DNA of 14,091 nucleotides from JAGLQA01 sp023135565 (GTDB lineage: Bacteria > Acidobacteriota > Aminicenantia > UBA2199). This document shows, in pieces, positions 7,346 to 12,804 of the stretch. Below the pieces are notes generated by a model, which made no database searches, was not told where the DNA came from, and saw only the letters and a program-made list of their open reading frames with translations. Numbering within the stretch: the stretch's first letter is position 1; the number at the start of each line of letters is the position of its first letter. A program made the position numbers and the translations under genes. Location of the stretch: NCBI GenBank assembly GCA_030639305.1, contig DAOWCY010000187.1:1-14091 (forward strand), written 5' to 3'.

Positions 7346-7375
7346 AGTATATCATAAATGGGTTTTTTTTGCCAC
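7346..7375 (-). promoter_or_regulatory. Possible sigma70 promoter of the RCK-antiporter pair
   Basis: On the minus strand GTGGCA (7370-7375) and TATACT (7346-7351) are separated by 18 bases, about 25 nt upstream of the RCK ORF start. The -35 is a weak match and is contributed by the end of a CCACGAA-type repeat. Confidence 0.4.
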
Positions 7376-7397
7376 GAAATTACTAAGACTATTTTTT

Positions 7398-7431
7398 ACC
7401 ACGAAGCGCACGAAGGGCACGAAGAAAAAAG
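7398..7431 (+). repeat. ACCACGAAG dispersed repeat
   Basis: This consists of ACCACGAAGCGCACGAAG, then GGCACGAAG and an A-rich end. An inverted copy lacking one nonamer-like unit is at 12575-12600, so the two lie on either side of the TIR-CHAT block in opposite orientation. Related CCACGAA text also occurs at 7370-7378. Confidence 0.6.
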
Positions 7432-7448
7432 GGGTTGTGTTTGTTGTG

Positions 7449-7553
7449 TCAAGTCGTCTTGAAGGCCGGTCGAGACGGCTTGAAGGCTGGTCGAGTCGTC
7501 TTGAAGGCCGGTCAAGTCTACTTGACGCCCGGTCGAGCCTACTTGACGCCCGG
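7449..7553. repeat. Five-copy 21-bp tandem array with internal palindromes
   Basis: There are five contiguous 21-bp units starting at 7449, 7470, 7491, 7512 and 7533. The consensus is TC(A/G)AGTCGTCTTGAAGGCCGG; the last two copies read CTTGACGCCCGG at the end. Read on the minus strand each unit holds TCAAG-N4-CT(T/C)GA, an imperfect dyad, separated by CCGG-containing linkers. The array forms the 3' end (including the stop codon) and 3' untranslated part of the 129-aa gene. A repeat length divisible by three keeps frames open, giving a false heptapeptide-repeat reading on the plus strand. Confidence 0.9.
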
Positions 7554-7928
7554 GAAGGCGTCTTTTCGCCTTTCCTCGGACAAATCTAAACCGGCTATAA
7601 ATGAGTGTACTATTGCTGATGCTATTTGGCCCGGGCTAACACTGATCCCATCCTTTTTTTTGTAATATTCCGCGATTGATTGAAGTTTGTTCCAATCGCC
7701 TTCAAGCAGCGGTATTTTATTGCGAATTTTGGAAGCTCCCTCTAACCTGGGACGTCCCCCGGATGAGGTTAGTTTCTCTATTAGAAATTGGCGCAATTGA
7801 AATAACGAAACAGGAGCCTTTTTGGTATCTATTTTAATGCCGATTTTTTTTGCTCCCAGGGCTTGTTGGATAAGTTCATCGTTGATTTTTTTTTGTGTCG
7901 TGCTTATATCTTTAATTAATTTTGTCAT
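7539..7928 (-). CDS. Small putative ribbon-helix-helix DNA-binding protein
   Basis: 129-aa soluble protein. I do not recognise a named family. Residues 69-112 read as a possible ribbon-helix-helix unit: a short strand (RNKIPLLEGD), a first helix (WNKLQSIAEYYKKK), a turn (ISVSPG) and a second helix (QIASAIVHSFIAGL). A basic GGRPRLEG linker (57-64) precedes it. Residues 35-54 form a helix that could be a separate head. The start has only a weak GAGAT ribosome site, but a strong promoter sits just upstream. The last codons (FPGVK) and the TAG stop fall within the 21-bp tandem array, so the C-terminus may have been set by repeat insertion. It lies 98 bp after the TIR-CHAT gene on the same strand. 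Alternatives are an antitoxin or plasmid-type regulator. Confidence 0.6.
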   Translation of the reverse strand: MTKLIKDISTTQKKINDELIQQALGAKKIGIKIDTKKAPVSLFQLRQFLIEKLTSSGGRPRLEGASKIRNKIPLLEGDWNKLQSIAEYYKKKDGISVSPGQIASAIVHSFIAGLDLSEERRKDAFPGVK

Positions 7929-7946
7929 TTTACTGTATCTCTATAT

Positions 7947-7975
7947 TATATAATACTTTTGGGGTCAAAAGTCAA
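7947..7975 (-). promoter_or_regulatory. Strong sigma70 promoter of the 129-aa gene with TTGAC repeats
   Basis: On the minus strand TTGACT (7970-7975) and TATATA (7947-7952) are 17 bases apart; TATAAT at 7945-7950 gives a 19-base alternative. TTGAC occurs twice in tandem (TTGACTTTTGACC). This could be an operator overlapping the -35, fitting autoregulation by the encoded DNA-binding candidate. Confidence 0.55.
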
Positions 7976-7986
7976 CAAAAAAAATA

Positions 7987-8010
7987 TTTTTTTCCTATAT
8001 AAGAAAAAAA
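7987..8010. terminator. AT-rich hairpin after the TIR-CHAT gene
   Basis: On the minus strand TTTTTTTC, an 8-nt loop and GAAAAAAA can pair, followed by TATTTTTTTT. It lies about 20 nt beyond the stop of the 1337-aa gene. The stem is almost entirely A-T, so it would be a weak intrinsic terminator; partial read-through into the 129-aa gene is possible. Confidence 0.3.
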
Positions 8011-8026
8011 GGGTATTTTACTTCTT

Positions 8027-11000
8027 CTAACAGGGGGGCTTTGCCTGACCGGAGATGCTTTCAAAGATGGCGTACAATTCCGGGGGGACTTTTGTTTTAT
8101 AGTCCAGGTAATCCTCATCGTCGATATAGGCCAGCAGCATCTCTAAATAGGCGATAACGCCGTCCATTTGAGGTTCGCCCTCCATATCGGCTGAAAGCAT
8201 CTGGATTCTGGCCACAGCGTCTAATTTTTCTTCCATGCTTTTGTCTTTTGCCCGGACAGCATCCGCTGTGACTGCCTCTATAAATTCGGTAAATTCTTCT
8301 TCCTCTGTCCTTTCGTCTATATCGAAATGGTCAGCCGGGATATCGAACTCTGCTAAGATGGCTGCAAATTGCGGGGCCGGGATTTTTTCTTTTATGGTTA
8401 GAATATCTTCTTTTGCAAGGTTTACATTGGGTGACTCTATTTGAGCATAGCTCAAAAAGGCTTTTATAAGATATCGTAGCGCCTGGGGGTAATTCTCTTT
8501 TTCGAGATGGAGCTTGCCCATTTGTCCAAAGCTCAACCCCATACCGGGAATATCCCCGATCTTCTCTTTTATTTCCAGGGACTTTTCATAGTGCTCTAAG
8601 GCCGACGCAGAATCGTCTTTATCGTGATATAACCTCGCAATCTGATGTAAGGTAGATGATACTCCTCTAATATCCCTGATTCGTTCTTTTATTTCCATCG
8701 ACTTTTCATAATGCTTCAAGGCTGATTCATAATCGCCGCTTTCTTGATATAACATACCAATATTATGTAAGCTATATGAATTAAGTTTAATATCACCTAT
8801 CTCTTCTGAAATTTCCCTCGATTTTCTATACTGCTTTAAAGCACCTTCATCGTCACCATTAAAGTAATATACCATTCCAATCATAAGCAAAGTCTCCGCA
8901 ACCCCTTTATTGTCCCCAATCTTCTCTTTTATCTCCAACGACTTTTCATAATGTCTTAAAGCTGCATCATAGTCGCCTCTAATTTGATATATCATACCGA
9001 TCTCATGTAAACTTAATGATAACCCTGCAATATCTCCGGACTGCTCTGAAATCTCCTTAAATTTTTCATAATGACATAAGGCATCGTTATATTTCCCCTT
9101 ATGCTTATATATAATTCCTATTTGATGTTGACTTTTTGAAATTCTTTTACTGTCCCCGATCTGCTCTGTGATCTTCATAGATTTTTCATAATACTTTAAA
9201 GCGGTATCGTAATTACTCTGTAGGTGATATAACGTCCCGATATTATGAAAACTATCTGCAATCCCTTCAATATCATTGATTCTCTCTCTTATTTCAAGGG
9301 ATCTGTTATAATGTATTAATGCCTCATGGTATTCTCCTTTTTGTTGATGTATAATTCCGATCTGATGCATACAACCCGCAATATCTTTCTCATTACGCAT
9401 GATTTCTGATAATGAAAGGGCTTGTTCGTAATAGTATAATGCAGCATCATAATCAGAAAAATTAACAAATAAATTCCCCTTAATGAGACAAACAATAGAA
9501 CGGTTTTTCTCACTGATTTTTTCCACTGGAAGCTCAGTTAGCAATTCAAGAGATAACTGGGGATAACCGATTAGGGTTAGATGATCTTCTAGGGCAAAGG
9601 TCACCTGCGCTGCCCGGTCCCACTCCCCGGCCTGGAGCAAATGCCAGCGGGCTTCTATCCAATCTGCGACATAACGCTTGCCTTCATCGTTTTCTAAGCT
9701 CTCGAAATATTCGGCGGCACGCAGATGGGCCTGATCCCGGGTTTCGTCAGATTGCCTTTGCAGCACAAAATGGGCGGACAAACGATGCACATAATATAGA
9801 GCGGCTTCCCTGTCATACTCGACCAAAGACATCTCTTCCAATTTCATACGATCAGGCGGCTTGATCTTCACAGCGTGCGCTTCTACCGCTTCTTTGCCCA
9901 CGGGGTAACGGTACAGCGACAGCACAGCCAACAAACGCCGACAGGGTTCGTCCAGGTAAGCGGTCAGTTTCCCTAAAAAAAGCGGGGTGAAATCATCATC
10001 TGTACTTTTTTTATTAATAATACGTCCGGTTAACTCGGGGATCAGGTCTTTCAATTCCACCCAGCTAAACTTCCGCCCGCCGAACTCCCGCTCCGCGATG
10101 CGGTCCAATAACTCCAAGGCCCGCGGATTGCCGCCGATCTCCCGTATCAGTAGACTTGCGGATTTCCCGTCTAAGCGCTTTAATGCCTTGTGATTCAGCA
10201 GCAGCTTCCTGCATTCTACTTGCGAAAATTCAGGCACGTCGATGGCTTCAAATCCGGGTATCTTATAACGAGTAGAAAAAAGCATCAGGCTCTTCTTGTT
10301 TTTCAAATAGTCCCGCAGACTCCATAAAAATTCCTTTAACCGCTTTTTGATGAATTCACCCCCAGGCAGTTCCTGGTTCTCCTCGAAATTATCGAATATC
10401 AGCGCCACTTTTTCCACGAACAAAAATTTCTCCAAAAACCAGGTGAGCTTCTGTTCGATTTCCACACCGGGGTCGGCGTATATTTCTTCTGCATGAGGCA
10501 CGCCCATCTCTGCGGCTTTTTGGGAAATGGCCAGCAGGATGCTTTCGGGTTTGGTTTCACCGGGGATAACGATGAATTCATACCCTCCGCGGCGCAGACC
10601 GGCTGCGGCACGGGTGGTAATAGTAGACTTGCCGATGCCCCCCGGCCCTTTTAACACTACTGCCGCCGCCCCTTCCTCCGCCTGCCGGTAGACCTTCCGT
10701 AAAACATTTCGCCTGCCGATAAAGCCGCGCTCTAAATAATTTGCGTTTAAAAATTGATGGCTGCCGGGCCTTTCGGGCGCGTCGATAACAAAACCGGAAA
10801 AACCGGCCATGGAGAGCGTCTCTTTGCTCGACAGCAGTTGGGGAATTTGCTCTTCGCCGACCCGGTCCCAGTTGGGCATGTCCCGCAGCCGTATCCTCTC
10901 CCCGGCTGCCACGGCCTCACGGCCAGCTTTGAACGCTTCCAGCACATTTTTCTTCTCCTGCAAAGCGGAAAAAAAGCCCAGGTTAAAGTCCATGGCGGCA

Positions 11001-12040
11001 TCATGGCTGATGGCTTCTTTCATGCCGATTACGGCTGCCACACCCGCTTCTTGCAGGGCCCGGGCAGCGGGCATCAGGTGCAGTTCTTTGCGGGCCGAAT
11101 GACAGGAGGAGAGAATCACTAAAGACACCTCGATCTGCTGCTCTTCTTTTAGGCGCAGCAGCAGGGCGGCCAGTTCTTCGCCGCTCACCTCTACTGCCCT
11201 ACCCTGCTCATCTTCGAAAGAAAGCACTCCTTTGCCCTCTTTGTCGATAGCGCCGTGGGCGGTAATTTGCAGGATGTCGTGATGTCCCTCGATGAGGTGG
11301 TCTTCGATCTCGGCCATGGTGCTTTTCACCGGGTCGGGCATGTCGAGAAAAATATCTTCGCGGTCGAAATCCTTGAAGGCTTTTAAAAGCGTATCCTGTT
11401 CCTGTTCATACAAAACGGGGTTTGCTTCTTTGGGGCTGGCGGTCATAGAGAGGATTTTTATTTGTTTCAAGCCGTAATCGACCCTGATTTTTTTCTTGAT
11501 GGCTTTATAAACCACTTCATAAGCGGTTTGCCGGTGGCTTTCCATAGATAGGGCATTCATGTCGCTTAAAGTACCCAATAATTTATCTATATTATTCCTG
11601 ATATCTTTATAGAAATTTAGGTCTTCGAAAATCTTCTCGATTTTCGTTTGACTGCCCGCTTTTATCTTTTCGTCTAAATCCGCGATTCTTTTTTCCCAGT
11701 ATTGTATATACTCCAACCGCTCTGCCGCTTCGTATATTTTGGCGCTTTCCAAAACCAGCGGGAATATACGATCACGAAATTTTTTATTTTTAGCGATTTG
11801 CAGCAGTTCATACATGCAGTTTTCCGATTTTAAATAGTGTTCGCTGATGATTAGTATCACATATTTGCCCTTGCCCAGGCGGCGCATGAATTCTTTGATC
11901 AAGCCTTTATATTCCAGGTCCCGCTTATCGCGGATAATGCGCATGCCTCTTCTATTATTAAAAGCCGCGTCTAAAGCATCGGCGATGGACTCGCTTTCTT
12001 TTTCCCAGGAATAAGAAATAAACAATCCCGTTTCTTCCAT
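8027..12040 (-). CDS. TIR-CHAT-STAND NTPase-TPR protein (putative immune/suicide sensor)
   Basis: 1337-aa soluble multidomain protein. TIR domain, residues 4-185: FISYSWE (7-13), a BB-loop-like RDKRDLEYKG, ISEHYL, and SENCMYELL with Glu78 at the NADase catalytic position. CHAT (caspase-like) protease, about 192-425: His262 in ITAHGA and Cys313 in ILSSCHSA. STAND/NB-ARC NTPase, about 435-760: P-loop GPGGIGKST (465-473), Walker B VALIFDNFE (545-553), LFSTR (587-591) and GGNPRALELL (636-645), then a winged-helix-like part. TPR array, about 846-1200, is followed by an acidic C-terminal tail without recognised domain. The likely model is that TPRs sense a trigger, the NTPase oligomerises, and TIR (NAD+ cleavage) and CHAT (proteolysis) act. 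The start has GGAG nine bases upstream and its own promoter. GC varies strongly between domains. The domain calls are firm; the defence role is inferred. Confidence 0.9.
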   Translation of the reverse strand: MEETGLFISYSWEKESESIADALDAAFNNRRGMRIIRDKRDLEYKGLIKEFMRRLGKGKYVILIISEHYLKSENCMYELLQIAKNKKFRDRIFPLVLESAKIYEAAERLEYIQYWEKRIADLDEKIKAGSQTKIEKIFEDLNFYKDIRNNIDKLLGTLSDMNALSMESHRQTAYEVVYKAIKKKIRVDYGLKQIKILSMTASPKEANPVLYEQEQDTLLKAFKDFDREDIFLDMPDPVKSTMAEIEDHLIEGHHDILQITAHGAIDKEGKGVLSFEDEQGRAVEVSGEELAALLLRLKEEQQIEVSLVILSSCHSARKELHLMPAARALQEAGVAAVIGMKEAISHDAAMDFNLGFFSALQEKKNVLEAFKAGREAVAAGERIRLRDMPNWDRVGEEQIPQLLSSKETLSMAGFSGFVIDAPERPGSHQFLNANYLERGFIGRRNVLRKVYRQAEEGAAAVVLKGPGGIGKSTITTRAAAGLRRGGYEFIVIPGETKPESILLAISQKAAEMGVPHAEEIYADPGVEIEQKLTWFLEKFLFVEKVALIFDNFEENQELPGGEFIKKRLKEFLWSLRDYLKNKKSLMLFSTRYKIPGFEAIDVPEFSQVECRKLLLNHKALKRLDGKSASLLIREIGGNPRALELLDRIAEREFGGRKFSWVELKDLIPELTGRIINKKSTDDDFTPLFLGKLTAYLDEPCRRLLAVLSLYRYPVGKEAVEAHAVKIKPPDRMKLEEMSLVEYDREAALYYVHRLSAHFVLQRQSDETRDQAHLRAAEYFESLENDEGKRYVADWIEARWHLLQAGEWDRAAQVTFALEDHLTLIGYPQLSLELLTELPVEKISEKNRSIVCLIKGNLFVNFSDYDAALYYYEQALSLSEIMRNEKDIAGCMHQIGIIHQQKGEYHEALIHYNRSLEIRERINDIEGIADSFHNIGTLYHLQSNYDTALKYYEKSMKITEQIGDSKRISKSQHQIGIIYKHKGKYNDALCHYEKFKEISEQSGDIAGLSLSLHEIGMIYQIRGDYDAALRHYEKSLEIKEKIGDNKGVAETLLMIGMVYYFNGDDEGALKQYRKSREISEEIGDIKLNSYSLHNIGMLYQESGDYESALKHYEKSMEIKERIRDIRGVSSTLHQIARLYHDKDDSASALEHYEKSLEIKEKIGDIPGMGLSFGQMGKLHLEKENYPQALRYLIKAFLSYAQIESPNVNLAKEDILTIKEKIPAPQFAAILAEFDIPADHFDIDERTEEEEFTEFIEAVTADAVRAKDKSMEEKLDAVARIQMLSADMEGEPQMDGVIAYLEMLLAYIDDEDYLDYKTKVPPELYAIFESISGQAKPPC
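8441..9505 (-). repeat. In-register 120-bp (40-aa) TPR repeats inside the TIR-CHAT gene
   Basis: The consensus G-D-Y-x-x-ALKHYEKSLEI-x-EKIGDI-x-G-x-x-x-SLHxIG-x-IY recurs every 40 residues without indels. The (I/S)(G/N/R)D tripeptides fall at residues 921, 961, 1001, 1041, 1081, 1121 and 1161. Counting the edges there are eight to nine units. The DNA is AT-rich (16 of 60 bases are G or C at 9061-9120). Strict phasing suggests expansion by unit duplication. Confidence 0.85.
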
Positions 12041-12081
12041 TTAGCAACTCCTCGATGCGTTTTCTTTCATCTCCATCTAAC

Positions 12082-12111
12082 ATTATAACTTAGATTAGCG
12101 CCAAAAATCAA
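12082..12111 (-). promoter_or_regulatory. Promoter of the TIR-CHAT gene
   Basis: On the minus strand TTGATT (12106-12111) and a perfect TATAAT (12082-12087) are 18 bases apart. This leaves a short leader of about 35 nt before the ATG at 12040. It implies the gene can be transcribed independently of the small gene upstream. Confidence 0.6.
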
Positions 12112-12169
12112 ATAAAAAAGTAGGTCCCGGTTTTATTTTGTTTCGTGTTTTTTTCATAATCCCAGGTGT

Positions 12170-12316
12170 TCATCCATTTTTTTTAAAAAGGTCATCCTGG
12201 TCTATCAGGCTGCCATTTTTTATATCTTTTTCTCCCCGGGCCACGATTTTTAACATCAGCATCGTGTTTTTTTGTTTTTCATAAGATAAATATTCAATAC
12301 CTTCAGTTGATTTCAT
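12170..12316 (-). CDS. Small protein resembling an antitoxin C-terminal tail
   Basis: 48-aa protein (starting MKSTEGIEYLS). It is supported by a perfect AAGGAGG (12323-12329) six bases before the ATG and an upstream promoter-like pair. The second half (LKIVARGEKDIKNGSLIDQDDLFKKNG split as LKIVARGEKDIKNG and SLIDQDDLFKKNG) resembles the tail of Phd/YefM-type and related antitoxins, in which a helix of the form LGEKDI-x-NG is followed by a hydrophobic toxin-binding strand. It lacks the usual N-terminal DNA-binding fold, and no toxin gene is adjacent. It lies 129 bp upstream of the TIR-CHAT gene on the same strand. It may be an orphan remnant or a real small partner. Confidence 0.5.
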   Translation of the reverse strand: MKSTEGIEYLSYEKQKNTMLMLKIVARGEKDIKNGSLIDQDDLFKKNG

Positions 12317-12346
12317 GTGCAGCCTCCTTAACCTGTCGTGTTGAAT

Positions 12347-12375
12347 ATTGTACCTTATTTGCCGCCACAACACAA
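12347..12375 (-). promoter_or_regulatory. Possible promoter of the 48-aa gene
   Basis: On the minus strand TTGTGT (12370-12375) and TACAAT (12347-12352) are 17 bases apart, about 20 nt upstream of the AAGGAGG ribosome site. Confidence 0.4.
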
Positions 12376-12472
12376 CAGCTACAGCATTCAGCTTTCAGTT
12401 TTCGGCTTTCAGCCTCTTGCCTCCGGCAGCCCTGCCGGGGGCCAAACTTTTGAAAAAGTTTGAACAAAACTT
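12376..12472. repeat. Degenerate CAGCTTTCAG tract and double-hairpin repeat, copy B
   Basis: 12376-12413 is a degenerate CAGCATTCAGCTTTCAG-like tract related to 1538-1555. 12417-12472 matches the composite element at 4612-4670: a CCGGCAG-CC-CTGCCGG hairpin (12423-12438), then CAAACTTTT-GA-AAAAGTTTG (12443-12462) and ACAAAACTT. The orientation is the same as copy A. Confidence 0.65.
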
Positions 12473-12477
12473 TTGTT

Positions 12478-12529
12478 AAAAAAAACAAAAACCCCCTCAG
12501 CGCCACCTCCTGGCAAGTCTCAAGAGGGG
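12478..12529 (-). terminator. Intrinsic-terminator-like hairpin on the minus strand
   Basis: Read on the minus strand, CCCCTC (12524-12529) pairs with GAGGGG (12493-12498). A nested GCCA-GGAGG-TGGC hairpin lies in the loop, and a T-rich run with one G follows. It has the form of an intrinsic terminator, yet no minus-strand gene lies just upstream. It may block antisense transcription or be another repeat. Confidence 0.4.
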
Positions 12530-12570
12530 AATTTTGGCTTCTCGGTCATCAAAAGCCCTTCTCCTTTGTT

Positions 12571-12653
12571 TCTTGCTTTTTTCTTCGTGCGCTTCGTGGT
12601 TTAATGCTTTTGCTTTTTCTCTGTGCCCTCTGTGCCCTCTGTGGCTATAGTAA
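12571..12653 (-). repeat. CCACAGAGG / ACCACGAAG dispersed repeats
   Basis: On the minus strand this reads CCACAGAGGGCACAGAGG..., an A-rich link, then ACCACGAAGCGCACGAAG and AAAAAAGC. The second half (12575-12600) is the inverted counterpart of 7398-7431. Such elements are known as scattered intergenic repeats in many environmental bacterial genomes. The gene-free stretch 12317-12804 contains only this, the repeats at 12376-12472, the minus-strand hairpin and the aminotransferase promoter. Confidence 0.6.
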
Positions 12654-12685
12654 TTTCATGGTAGGCTAATTCTAACATAAAACAC

Positions 12686-12714
12686 TTGATTGATCTTGCC
12701 AATTGTGATATAAA
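12686..12714 (+). promoter_or_regulatory. Sigma70 promoter of the aminotransferase gene
   Basis: TTGATT (12686-12691) and TATAAA (12709-12714) are separated by the ideal 17 bases. The predicted transcript has a leader of about 80 nt that is rich in AGTTTTAAGTTTTTAG-like low-complexity text. Confidence 0.6.
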
Positions 12715-12804
12715 AAGTTATCGGAAGTTTTAAGTTTTTAGTTTCAAGTTTTTTTCTATTCTATCTTTCTTGCGATGAAAATCATTATAAAGGAGATTAA
12801 AAAA

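Noticed and set aside
7449..7553. CRISPR array
   Set aside because: The 21-bp units are directly contiguous with no unique spacers, and no cas genes are present.
7011..7589. Plus-strand 192-codon reading frame with heptapeptide repeats (RLEGRSS, LLDARSS)
   Set aside because: Its first half is antisense to the RCK gene, it has no ribosome site, and the repeat is explained by the 21-bp tandem array having a length divisible by three.
9316..9513. 65-codon minus-strand frame inside the TIR-CHAT gene
   Set aside because: It is an out-of-frame reading of the AT-rich TPR repeats within a much longer well-supported gene.
12775..12804. Upstream ATG for the aminotransferase
   Set aside because: No ribosome site precedes it, while the ATG at 12805 has AAGGAG at a suitable distance and begins at the conserved N-terminus of the family.
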